Source: a virus. Taken from it: DNA of 27,415 nt. The translations under genes and the position numbers were made by a program. Where the stretch lies: positions 1-27,415 of the IMG/VR virus record IMGVR_UViG_3300020468_000060. One strand, 5' to 3'. The notes beneath the pieces were generated by a model, which did not search any database, was not told the origin of the DNA, and saw only the letters and a program-made list of their open reading frames with translations. Within the stretch, counting starts at the first letter, position 1. Every line of letters starts with the position of its first letter. This document shows positions 9,736 to 17,078 of this stretch, in pieces.

Positions 9736-10491
9736 ATGGCAGGAATTTTAAGAGTAGACCAAATACAGAGTACTGCAGGATCAAACGTTATCGACGTTTC
9801 CTCAGGAACTTTTAAAATTTGGGATGGTAATTCATACGAAGCATTCACTGTAAGTGGTGCTTTACTTAGCATTAATACATACACCTCACAGAATGGTACT
9901 TGGAACTCTAAGTCAACTTCTGGTGGATCTGGAGTGTGGAGTAAACCATCTGGTTGTACTCACGTTCTAGTATATGCAACTGGTGGTGGCGGTGGAGCAA
10001 GAATTAACGACAACGCTTATCGTGGTGCTGGAGGCGGTGGTGGTGCCACTGCTATCAGATACATTGATGTATCTAATGTCAGTACTGTAAACTACACCTA
10101 TGGTGGTGGAGGAGCATATGCTCGTAACGGTGGTAGAGGATCAACTGGAGGAACTTCATCCTTTGGTTCTTATATAACTGCTACTGGCGGTCAGGGTGGA
10201 CAAACCGATAACCCATATCAGGGAGGACCTGGTGGAAATGCCTCTGGTGGTGATATCAACTTACCTGGCGGTGGTGGTGAAATGTGTCACGGTACTAACC
10301 GAGAAGGTGGCGGTGGATCATCATTCTGGCATAAAGCAGGATCTTCACACCATTATCAAAACGACCAAGAAGAGATTACTCATGGTCAGTGGGGATCTGG
10401 TGGAGGTTATGGTTACTACTCACAAAACAGTTTCGCATACAATAACTCAAACGGTGGTGCAGGCTGCGTTATCGTATTCAATTACACATAA
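9736..10491 (+). CDS. Glycine-rich putative tail adhesin
   Basis: 251 residues, ATG seven bases after the giant-fibre stop. The N-terminus (MAGILRVDQIQSTAG...) resembles the short attachment segments common at the start of marine phage tail-fibre proteins. From about residue 85 the protein has repeated poly-Gly runs (GGGGG, GAGGGGGAT, GGGGA, GGPGGN, GGGGE, GGGGSS, GSGGGYGYY) separated by aromatic and His/Asn-rich loops, ending in a beta strand (GCVIVFNYT). Glycine-rich domains of this kind occur in phage receptor-binding tips, where glycine runs can pack as polyglycine-II helices with variable loops at the end. Position right after the giant fibre supports a distal tip or accessory adhesin role, which is an inference. 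No catalytic motif is seen. Confidence 0.7.
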   Translation: MAGILRVDQIQSTAGSNVIDVSSGTFKIWDGNSYEAFTVSGALLSINTYTSQNGTWNSKSTSGGSGVWSKPSGCTHVLVYATGGGGGARINDNAYRGAGGGGGATAIRYIDVSNVSTVNYTYGGGGAYARNGGRGSTGGTSSFGSYITATGGQGGQTDNPYQGGPGGNASGGDINLPGGGGEMCHGTNREGGGGSSFWHKAGSSHHYQNDQEEITHGQWGSGGGYGYYSQNSFAYNNSNGGAGCVIVFNYT

Positions 10492-10496
10492 AGATT

Positions 10497-10847
10497 ATGA
10501 GTTTCGCATTAATTAACAAAAGCAATAATAACGTTTGTCAGTTTGTTATGACTGAAGACGAGTGTTTTGAAACACACGAAGATTACTTCTGGAAAGATAT
10601 TCCTGATGAAACTATTGAGGGAATGCAACCTCCTGATTTTACCTATGAACCATCAAACGGGAGTGTAATTCCAAAAATATATTCAGAACCAGATCACCAT
10701 TTTCTAAGAAGATTAGACTATGAAGAACTGAGTGTAGAACAACAATTAAATTTGTTGTGGAAAGATATGGATGCAGGACTAATGCCTGGTAAAGATGGTA
10801 ATTGGTATAAAACAATTAAGGCAATTAAAGAGAAATATACCGAGTAA
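10497..10847 (+). CDS. Small protein with an EQLNLLWKDM-type motif, tail-associated
   Basis: 116 residues, ATG five bases after the previous stop. The N-terminal half (MSFALINKSNNNV..FVMTEDECFE) is a short acidic beta segment. The C-terminal half carries LDYEELSVEQQLNLLWKDMDAG...W..TIKAIKEKY, which resembles a motif (YPPIEEQLD.LW..M..G....W...I..IK..YP) I recognise from small proteins encoded beside tail-fibre genes in many phages. Those proteins have no firmly established single function; some are linked to fibre assembly. Its place between two adhesion-type genes fits a chaperone or a small structural partner. The assignment is motif-based and modest. Confidence 0.55.
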   Translation: MSFALINKSNNNVCQFVMTEDECFETHEDYFWKDIPDETIEGMQPPDFTYEPSNGSVIPKIYSEPDHHFLRRLDYEELSVEQQLNLLWKDMDAGLMPGKDGNWYKTIKAIKEKYTE

Positions 10848-10850
10848 ATT

Positions 10851-12230
10851 ATGTCACAGTTAAATGCTGCTACTACACAAGTAAATACTGTTACCTCTAG
10901 TGGTAGTACAGTTGCTATACCAAAGAACATTGATGTTACTGGTAACATAAATTTTACTGGTGATTTATTACAGAACGGTGTTTTATTTGAAACACTACCA
11001 TCTCAAAGTCCTAAGACTGCGGGTGGTATTTTAATGTCTGATGGTAAAAATGCTTTCTGGGGAACAGCAGCAGCATCAGAATCTAGTCAAGCAGCATTTC
11101 AAGGAAGTTATGGTACTAATAACTTCGGTCCTTACAACACAGATACTGGATCTGCTAACGCACAGAACCCATCTGTAAGTTCTGGAAACTATAATCCTTA
11201 TAGTGGAGAAGGACAATGGTACACATATACTGGAAGCACATATAATATCACAGTTGGTTCTTCATTCTTATACAGAAGTATTTTCACACATGGATATTTG
11301 GTTGGTGGTTATAGAGGATCAAATCCATGGAGAACAGTTAATCAGATATATCAAGCAACAGACGTAACTATTTGTCGTGGTGACCAGTTAGACAGAGCAG
11401 CATCATATGTTGATGGAAACTTCGGTGACTTTAACGGATATGTTTACGGTACACAGAACTCATACGGTGGTTCTGGACAAGCGGTAAGTAGTATTAACCT
11501 ACACACTGGAACTAATAGATCTTTTGGTCCTAATGGAACATACGGACATGGCGATGCATATAACTCTACTCCAGACAGTATTGGTGCATCAATAGACAGT
11601 TGGGACAGTACAGACGATCCTGGCTGTGCCTCAGGTCAACAAACACAAAGAGGTTACACTGCTGGTGGAGGTCCTGGTTCTATCCAGAGACTAAACTTTG
11701 TTACTGAAATGTCTACAAGACTAGGTAACGGTTTTGGTAATGGTGGTGCTACTGGATCAGAAGGTGAAACTAGATGTCATCTATTTGGTGATACTGGTAA
11801 CGCAAGATATGTACAGTTTAGTAATGAGTCTGTTTCATCCTACAGTTTATCTGGATGGGGTGGAGATGGTTGGAAGAAAGACTTGTCAACCAAGTGGGGT
11901 TTCTGCTATCATGGTAACGGTAATAATGTTACACTACCATGGCTCAAATTTAACGATGTCACAACTTCATCAATAGGTAGTGCATTCAACCAAGTAGATA
12001 TATCTTCTGGTGAAGAAAATATGTGTATGGGTCAAGACTGGGGTTACTGTATGGGTAACTACGCAGGAGGTGGTGGAGGTTATCAGAACAATAGAACTTG
12101 GAAGAGATTCCACGCTACAGATGGAGACGTTGTTTTAGGATTTAAAGCAGAACCTAAAGGTCATCAGGGACAATCCTCTGGTGCATGTTTCACTGGAGCA
12201 TTTGCAGTAACAGGATTGAGGTATCAGTAA
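10851..12230 (+). CDS. Tail-fibre-type protein with possible kelch-like propeller
   Basis: 459 residues, ATG three bases after the previous stop. The N-terminus (residues 1-70; AIPKNIDVTGNINFTGDLLQNG) is a beta-strand fibre attachment segment common in marine phage tail proteins. Residues from about 145 to the end show a loosely repeated unit beginning with a 'GY.(V/A)GG' type turn (HGYLVGGY, GYVYGTQN, GYTAGGGP, CHLFGDTG, GFCYHGNG, GYCMGNYAG), a strand such as RLNFVTE, YVQFSNE, LKFND or KRFHATD, then a polar strand and turn. Six such units of roughly 40-70 residues would fit a beta-propeller, but they are degenerate and I could not align them formally. A host-contact or decoration role is inferred from the context. 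The stop overlaps the next ATG (TAATG). Confidence 0.6.
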   Translation: MSQLNAATTQVNTVTSSGSTVAIPKNIDVTGNINFTGDLLQNGVLFETLPSQSPKTAGGILMSDGKNAFWGTAAASESSQAAFQGSYGTNNFGPYNTDTGSANAQNPSVSSGNYNPYSGEGQWYTYTGSTYNITVGSSFLYRSIFTHGYLVGGYRGSNPWRTVNQIYQATDVTICRGDQLDRAASYVDGNFGDFNGYVYGTQNSYGGSGQAVSSINLHTGTNRSFGPNGTYGHGDAYNSTPDSIGASIDSWDSTDDPGCASGQQTQRGYTAGGGPGSIQRLNFVTEMSTRLGNGFGNGGATGSEGETRCHLFGDTGNARYVQFSNESVSSYSLSGWGGDGWKKDLSTKWGFCYHGNGNNVTLPWLKFNDVTTSSIGSAFNQVDISSGEENMCMGQDWGYCMGNYAGGGGGYQNNRTWKRFHATDGDVVLGFKAEPKGHQGQSSGACFTGAFAVTGLRYQ

Positions 12231-12391
12231 TGTCAACAGGAAATGTAAGTATTAAAACAGGAAGCGATGCGTTGATGTATTTTAATCAACCAGATTTCGC
12301 AAGTTATCAGGCATTCATGATCTTAAAGAAAGAGCATGAAGACTTGAGAAAGGAATTTGATGCATTGAAGAAACAGGTAAATGGAGAATAA
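12230..12391 (+). CDS. Tiny coiled-coil protein (53 aa)
   Basis: The ATG at 12230-12232 shares its first base with the stop of the previous gene (TAATG), which favours this start over an in-frame ATG at 12185 that lies inside that gene. Residues 1-22 are polar and include LMYFNQPDFASYQAF; residues 23-53 (LKKEHEDLRKEFDALKKQV) form a charged heptad-like helix, likely a short coiled coil. The 3' end overlaps the next gene by 11 bases. Tight overlaps on both sides suggest translational coupling. No function is recognised; a small oligomerisation or fibre-attachment peptide is possible. Confidence 0.6.
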   Translation: MSTGNVSIKTGSDALMYFNQPDFASYQAFMILKKEHEDLRKEFDALKKQVNGE

Positions 12392-13328
12392 TAGATTTGT
12401 AACCAACAGAAACTTCCTAAAGGAGAAGGAAGATACTGCGTGGAAAAAAAGAATCCCTGCTGATCTTATACAAGATGAGGAATTCTTACGTCCAAAATAT
12501 GTACCTCAGCATCCTCTAGAATTAGAGACTAAGAAGTTTATTAAGGACAAAGAAAAAATTAAAGAAGGTTATATCTATATGCTTATCCACGAGGATACAT
12601 TGAGGATGGCAGATATAAAACCACACTCTACAACATATTCAGTTGTATTTAATTTTCATAATGTAACTACTGTCAAGATGAACAAACTTGTCTTTGAGAC
12701 AGTTAAATCTTGCTTCAAGAGATATATCGAATTAGATGAGAAAGAATTTTTAAACGCACCACGATTCCAAGGAGAGGTGAGATCTCACTATAAAGATTAT
12801 GTCATGGAAATGAATGACAAAGGTGAGATGGTACATGTTAAGAAAAAGAAAAAAGTTGAATCTAAAAATATACAACTCGCTCTTTCTTACATGAAGAAGC
12901 AAGCAATCTTAGTTATTGAACACGAGTTTGATTTAAGATTTAAGAACTTTAAAAATTGTTGTGATGTAGAATCAGAGAGTTGGTTATATCAACTTGAAGA
13001 AGCTAGACGGTTTACCGAAGATGAGAACTCGAAGACTCCCTTTATAGATATCTTATGCATGACGAGAGGAATGCAGAAAGGAGAACTTGTAAAAAGAGTC
13101 CTCAAAAACCATGATAAATACCTTATAGATTACGCCTCATTATTAGGCAAATATCATGCAATACGTTCCCAGATCAGGAACTGTGATAATATGTGGGATA
13201 TGAACATCTTGTACGAAGATTACTTGAATGTTGGAATGCCGATTAAGCAGGGTCAGAAGTTAGGACGTATTGATGAAAATCAAAAACGACTTGATGGAGA
13301 ACTAGCTTATGGAACTTTCGGATTCTGA
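12381..13328 (+). CDS. Hypothetical phage protein, basic and helical (315 aa)
   Basis: I do not recognise a family. The protein is rich in Lys/Glu and aromatic residues, with a central stretch (YIYMLIHEDTLRMADIKPH, then TYSVVFNFHNVTTVKMNK) that looks mixed alpha/beta, a Lys run at residues 154-158, and a helical C-terminal half. There is no signal peptide or clear membrane segment. Cysteines are scattered (including an adjacent CC pair near residue 193). It overlaps the preceding tiny gene by 11 bases and the next gene by 20 bases, so it belongs to one translational unit with the following 259-residue protein. The position among tail genes suggests a virion or assembly factor, but this is only context. 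Confidence 0.6.
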   Translation: MENNRFVTNRNFLKEKEDTAWKKRIPADLIQDEEFLRPKYVPQHPLELETKKFIKDKEKIKEGYIYMLIHEDTLRMADIKPHSTTYSVVFNFHNVTTVKMNKLVFETVKSCFKRYIELDEKEFLNAPRFQGEVRSHYKDYVMEMNDKGEMVHVKKKKKVESKNIQLALSYMKKQAILVIEHEFDLRFKNFKNCCDVESESWLYQLEEARRFTEDENSKTPFIDILCMTRGMQKGELVKRVLKNHDKYLIDYASLLGKYHAIRSQIRNCDNMWDMNILYEDYLNVGMPIKQGQKLGRIDENQKRLDGELAYGTFGF

Positions 13329-14088
13329 AAAGGGTTGGATAGAACATTCGTACAAATTAGAAGGTGGACAAACTAAATATCAAAACCAGAATTTTGTAGT
13401 TGGGACACAGATAACACCATTTAAAAAAGTACAGCAAGCATTGCTAGAACTACAGTCTAGAGACAACACTAGAGTGGAGTTACAGTATCGTCTTGACAAG
13501 AACGCTATTGATATTAAAAAACTCAATAGACAATTAAAACTGGCGACTGATCCTTTAGATAAGGAAATGGTTGAAGTTGAAATTGAGAAAGCTCACTACG
13601 ATAGAACTATCTGGGAGCAAAAAGTTTTAGTATGTAAACGAGAGATTGCTAACTTTACAGGTCAGTTGGAAGAGATGGTAGACAAATCTAAAGGAGTAGA
13701 GTATTATCTAGATACCAATGAGGAGGAAGATAAGAAATACTGGATCAGTCGTATGGCAAAACAAGCTGCTTGCGATATGATTTCTTTTGGACACGTTGGC
13801 ACTGGTAACATGGATTCTATTATGAATCTACCTCCTGATGATCAAGTCCAAGTCTTATCTGGAGCTGTACACCACTCTGCTCTTATTGGAGCAGGAGTAG
13901 AAAAGATGAGACAAGCAATGGGTGGATCTGTTGCTAACATCATGGAGGGTGGTAAATTTACTCCTCCGCAAATAAATGGTTCTGAAATTACAACACCTGA
14001 GGAAACTAATCCTCAATTATCTGAAGTGAAACATGACATCCCCAAAGAAAAAATCCGTCTTCAGTCTTCCAATAAACCCAAAGATTGA
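13309..14088 (+). CDS. Hypothetical phage protein with central coiled coil (259 aa)
   Basis: The ATG lies inside the 3' end of the preceding gene (20-base overlap). Residues 40-130 are a long charged helix region (heptad-like, for example VELQYRLDKNAIDIKKLNRQ), then an acidic stretch EEEDKKYW, a small-residue-rich segment with GTGNMDSIMNLP and GAVHHSALIGAGVEKMRQAMGG, and a Pro/Thr/Glu-rich tail. No catalytic motif is visible. The His pair and Gly-rich segment could be structural. The 3' end overlaps the U32-methyltransferase gene by 56 bases. Function unknown; an assembly or baseplate-linked role is a guess from context. Confidence 0.6.
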   Translation: MELSDSEKGWIEHSYKLEGGQTKYQNQNFVVGTQITPFKKVQQALLELQSRDNTRVELQYRLDKNAIDIKKLNRQLKLATDPLDKEMVEVEIEKAHYDRTIWEQKVLVCKREIANFTGQLEEMVDKSKGVEYYLDTNEEEDKKYWISRMAKQAACDMISFGHVGTGNMDSIMNLPPDDQVQVLSGAVHHSALIGAGVEKMRQAMGGSVANIMEGGKFTPPQINGSEITTPEETNPQLSEVKHDIPKEKIRLQSSNKPKD

Positions 14089-15817
14089 TTCGAGATATGC
14101 TGAGGATGTATTCATACCTTGGTTGAAAAGACATAAAGAATATATTGTTGACTTATACTTCACGTGTAGGATGCCTCCTTTTAATCAGGATGCTATGGGT
14201 GATGTATTTCAAGGTGACCCAGTTCAATTGTTTTATAATGCATATGCTATTCATCAAGAGACTGGTATACCATTATCAGCAACGTTCAATAATATCTACG
14301 TAAGACCAGACTTAGAACATCTGGATTTGTTTGTCAAAAATTTTAGGCAACTATATGAAGCGGGTGTCAAGATAGTAACTATACCACATACTAGTTGGGT
14401 TGCTACAGGAATCTTACAAAAAGAATTTCCAGAATTAAAGATTAAGAATACAATACTTAGAAATGTAAGTAGAGCAAATGAAGTTGTGTCTCTTGCGGAA
14501 GCAGGATTCCATTACATCAATTTAGATAGAGATTTGATGAGAGATAAGAATGCTCTATTAAAAATAAAAAAAGCAAAAGAATACTGTGCATCTATTGGCA
14601 AACCTGTAGAGTTATCAATTTTAACTAACGAGGGTTGTTGGGGTGGTTGTTCTATGATGGACGAACACTATCATTTCAATAGCACAAGAACAAAAGATAC
14701 TCCACAATACTTTATGGATCCTATCAGTACAAACTCTTGTGCTAAGTGGGATATAGAAGATAACTCTCACGCACTGAAAGCAGCTAATTTACCTCCTTGG
14801 AAATCAGATTGGAATGAATTTTTGGATCTTGGTATTGATGTATTTAAAATGCACGGTAGAGAAAATGCTATGAAACTCAAAGAGTCCATGGATATAATTT
14901 CTGCTTGGGGCAATGAAAAAATAGAAACAATGTTTCCAGAGTTTAATAAGTATATGGATGACCTTCTTGTAAAAGATAGTCCTATTGCTTTATGGAGAGA
15001 GAAGATAAAGACTTGTGGATTTGATTGTTGGGATTGCAACTACTGTGAAAATGTTGTTAATGCACATCTTAAAAAACAAGATAGACCTGTAGATATGGAT
15101 GAGTATGTACAGAGAGTATTGAATGCTATAGATGACGGTATGCAAGAGAACTCTAACTTCAATCCTGATGGATTTGAACCGATGGGATTAACTTCTAATC
15201 GTGTTAGACATTTCCTTAACAGTCTATGTTCTCACGAGGATGCAGTATATCTAGAACTTGGAACTCATGTTGGAAGCACATTCTTTGCTGCAACTATGAA
15301 TAATAATGTTAAGTGTATTGGAGTAGATGACTTCTCAGAGTCTAATGTAAGACCCCTGACAGACCATATAAGGTGGACAGAGGTTGGGAACCCATATGAT
15401 ACTCTAGTAAACTATTGGGAAAAGTATGAGAATGGTAATGCAGCATTTGTCAAAGCATCTATTGATGAACTAACAGAAGAAGACTTTGATGGTGTTAAAC
15501 CTAACATATTGTTTTATGATGCAAATCATGATATGATGGAACAGATGAACAACTTGAACCATGTTCTTCCATTCTTAGATGATCAGTTCATACTCGTAGT
15601 AGATGATGCCAACTTTGATGGTGTTGTTGAGAGTACAGTTACTTTTATACAAGAGAACCAGTTAGAAGTATTTTTTGAAAGAAGGATACTAAGTGGAGTC
15701 ATAGAGAATCCTACTCACTGGTGGAATGGACTACATGTTCTTGTTTTACGTAAAGACAAATTGATTAAAGATTATTTTGGTGAAGACAGAAATGCATCTC
15801 AGTTAGAAACAGTATGA
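14033..15817 (+). CDS. Peptidase-U32-like Fe-S domain fused to SAM-dependent methyltransferase
   Basis: 594 residues. Residues about 30-345 resemble the U32 family: an opening strand (VDLYFTCRMPPF), a (beta/alpha)-like core (VKIVTIP, FHYINLDRD, VELSIL), a cysteine motif NEGCWGGCSMMDEHYHFN (C202, C206), C236, and KMHGREN at 272-278 matching the U32 'K(I/M)xGR' signature. A second cluster CGFDCWDCNYC (C328, C332, C335, C338) follows. U32 proteins known to date are mostly Fe-S hydroxylases (RlhA, TrhP, UbiU/UbiV), not proteases. Residues about 395-575 form a class I methyltransferase: YLELGTHVGST (406-415), VDDFSES, FYDANHD (494-500) and LVVDDANFDG, in the style of the Methyltransf_24/O-methyltransferase group. 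The gene overlaps its upstream neighbour by 56 bases and its downstream neighbour by four (ATGA). The substrate is unknown. The methyltransferase call is strong; the U32 call is motif-based. Confidence 0.72.
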   Translation: MTSPKKKSVFSLPINPKIDSRYAEDVFIPWLKRHKEYIVDLYFTCRMPPFNQDAMGDVFQGDPVQLFYNAYAIHQETGIPLSATFNNIYVRPDLEHLDLFVKNFRQLYEAGVKIVTIPHTSWVATGILQKEFPELKIKNTILRNVSRANEVVSLAEAGFHYINLDRDLMRDKNALLKIKKAKEYCASIGKPVELSILTNEGCWGGCSMMDEHYHFNSTRTKDTPQYFMDPISTNSCAKWDIEDNSHALKAANLPPWKSDWNEFLDLGIDVFKMHGRENAMKLKESMDIISAWGNEKIETMFPEFNKYMDDLLVKDSPIALWREKIKTCGFDCWDCNYCENVVNAHLKKQDRPVDMDEYVQRVLNAIDDGMQENSNFNPDGFEPMGLTSNRVRHFLNSLCSHEDAVYLELGTHVGSTFFAATMNNNVKCIGVDDFSESNVRPLTDHIRWTEVGNPYDTLVNYWEKYENGNAAFVKASIDELTEEDFDGVKPNILFYDANHDMMEQMNNLNHVLPFLDDQFILVVDDANFDGVVESTVTFIQENQLEVFFERRILSGVIENPTHWWNGLHVLVLRKDKLIKDYFGEDRNASQLETV

Positions 15818-16524
15818 AAATAATTGATCCAAAGATATTAAATTCCCTACACCCAAAAGATTGGGAAGTAGAACAACTTCATATAGGTAAAGCAAAGAAC
15901 AGAGTTATTAAGATAAAAAATTTCTTTGTTAACCCAGAGCAAGTTAGGGCATACGCTATGGCAGCAGATTATGTATCTACTGTCGGTGGTGAGTTTTCTA
16001 ATTTGCCAGGTTATGTTTCTAGATTGGGACATGTTTCAAATCAATTATTACCTCAGTTTAGATTTATCTTAAACAATTATTTTGAAGCATCTAAGAAGGT
16101 AATGAAGGATCCAGAGTTCTCTCATTTTACATTTCAAAGTTACGAAGTAGAAAAGAAATGTAGAATGTGTAGTCTTACACCTCATACGGATGACACACAC
16201 TACGCTGCTGTGTTAGCATTAAACTATGATGAAGAAATGGAAGATACTGATAACGGTACTGCATTTTGGAGACACGCTGAGTATGATGAGGAGTTTGTTT
16301 CATCTGATAAAAATTATCGGATAGAACGGATAGTTAACAAAGTAAATGCATATGTTAACTTTGATCCATCAAAATACAAAACTAAACATTGGGAGAGGTA
16401 CCATGTTGAAAAACACGAATTCAATACTCTCCTTGTTTATGAAGGTAGAATGTGGCACTCGCCATATTTTAGACAAGAGGGATGGGATGTAGACCGCCTA
16501 ACCTTCAATGCATTTCTACACTAA
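15814..16524 (+). CDS. 2-oxoglutarate/Fe(II) oxygenase-like protein (DUF6445 type)
   Basis: 236 residues, start codon overlapping the stop of the U32-methyltransferase gene (ATGA), so probably translated from the same message. Core motifs: HTDDTHYAAVLALN (H124 and D126 as an HxD pair), GTAFWRH (148-154), a WERYHVEKHEFNTLLVYEGRMWHSPYF segment giving H215, and RLTFNAFL with R228. HxD...H with a distal Arg is the iron-binding facial triad plus 2-oxoglutarate anchor of the dioxygenase cupin fold, and the spacing and GTAF(Y/W)RH motif are as in DUF6445-like proteins. The N-terminal helix with FFVNPEQVRAYAMAADY also fits. The protein presumably hydroxylates or otherwise oxidises an unknown substrate. 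The family name is from memory and should be confirmed by profile search. Confidence 0.7.
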   Translation: MKIIDPKILNSLHPKDWEVEQLHIGKAKNRVIKIKNFFVNPEQVRAYAMAADYVSTVGGEFSNLPGYVSRLGHVSNQLLPQFRFILNNYFEASKKVMKDPEFSHFTFQSYEVEKKCRMCSLTPHTDDTHYAAVLALNYDEEMEDTDNGTAFWRHAEYDEEFVSSDKNYRIERIVNKVNAYVNFDPSKYKTKHWERYHVEKHEFNTLLVYEGRMWHSPYFRQEGWDVDRLTFNAFLH

Positions 16525-16527
16525 ATA
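16520..16527 (+). promoter_or_regulatory. Possible T4-type late promoter (ACTAAATA)
   Basis: ACTAAATA resembles the T4 late -10 consensus TATAAATA at six of eight positions. It overlaps the stop of the oxygenase gene and ends 21 bases before the ATG at 16549. The weakest of three similar sites in the window. Confidence 0.35.
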
Positions 16528-16548
16528 GTACACTTATCATTTTAAACT

Positions 16549-16734
16549 ATGGACGCTGAAACAATGGTGAAAGACTTCACCAATCAACTTAAGGAACAAA
16601 AAGCAACAATCGTTGAGATGGAAAAAGCACTTGCAACTCGTAAAGAACAAGTATTGAGATTGGAAGGTGCTGTTGAAGCATTACAAATGACACTAAAGAA
16701 ACCAGATGAAGAGGAAGTCGTTCCCGTCGAGTGA
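16549..16734 (+). CDS. Small coiled-coil protein (61 aa)
   Basis: The ATG follows a short 24-base gap after the oxygenase gene. The protein is almost entirely a charged helix (residues 8-50 with a heptad-like pattern, TNQLKEQKATIVEMEKALAT), followed by an acidic tail. The 3' end overlaps the next gene by 29 bases. It has the look of a short oligomerising or scaffold peptide. No family recognised. Confidence 0.6.
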   Translation: MDAETMVKDFTNQLKEQKATIVEMEKALATRKEQVLRLEGAVEALQMTLKKPDEEEVVPVE

Positions 16735-17047
16735 AGCTAGGAAACTAGAACACGTAGCATCAAGACAACCTGCAACAAAGTTTGATGGCACGTTGGAGAC
16801 CTGCCCCTACAAAGTAGGGGAGTTCTACGATGGTAGAGAAATAATATCAATAGGATTTACCAAAAATGTATATGGTAATTACTATCATATCATAGTGGAA
16901 AGAAATAGAACCCATCTCAGGACTAAATTTGAGTTTGATGAAAAACACGACTTAAAGTTTGTGAAACCTGTTGAAACGATGATGGAATCTGTAAGAGAAG
17001 CAGAGGTTCAGAAACTATTAGCAAAGGCAAACGACAGTAGTACATAA
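16706..17047 (+). CDS. Small hypothetical beta-rich protein (113 aa)
   Basis: Overlaps the preceding coiled-coil gene by 29 bases in a different frame. After a basic N-terminal segment (about 1-20, possibly a late start or poorly conserved) it has a compact beta-type core: CPYKVGEFYDGREIISIGF, then NYYHIIVERN and LRTKFEFDEK, ending in a helix (ESVREAEVQKLLAKAN). No catalytic motif is recognised. The strong hairpin at 16804-16820 lies within its coding sequence. The stop codon overlaps a late-promoter-like site for the subtilase gene. Confidence 0.6.
   Translation: MKRKSFPSSEARKLEHVASRQPATKFDGTLETCPYKVGEFYDGREIISIGFTKNVYGNYYHIIVERNRTHLRTKFEFDEKHDLKFVKPVETMMESVREAEVQKLLAKANDSST
16804..16820. 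other. Perfect 7-bp inverted repeat (CCCCTAC-AAA-GTAGGGG)
   Basis: The arms CCCCTAC and GTAGGGG are separated by three bases and lie inside the 113-residue gene. The downstream bases (AGTTCT) hold no T-run, so this is not a classical Rho-independent terminator. It could form an mRNA hairpin within the coding sequence, in unusually GC-rich local sequence. Confidence 0.5.
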
Positions 17048-17050
17048 ATA
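17043..17050 (+). promoter_or_regulatory. Probable T4-type late promoter (CATAAATA)
   Basis: CATAAATA matches the T4 late -10 consensus TATAAATA at seven of eight positions. It overlaps the preceding stop (TAA at 17045-17047) and ends 28 bases before the subtilase ATG, a usual late-leader distance. A purine-rich GAAGGA lies between them. Confidence 0.55.
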
Positions 17051-17078
17051 TATCTGAAGGACTTATTGTACCAACAGA

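Noticed and set aside
12185-12391. Longer 68-residue version of the tiny coiled-coil gene
   Set aside because: The extra 15 residues overlap the end of the previous gene; the TAATG start at 12230 is more typical.
13113-13120. GATAAATA inside the 315-residue gene
   Set aside because: Matches the late-promoter type but is about 190 bases before the next start and inside coding sequence; kept out as likely chance.
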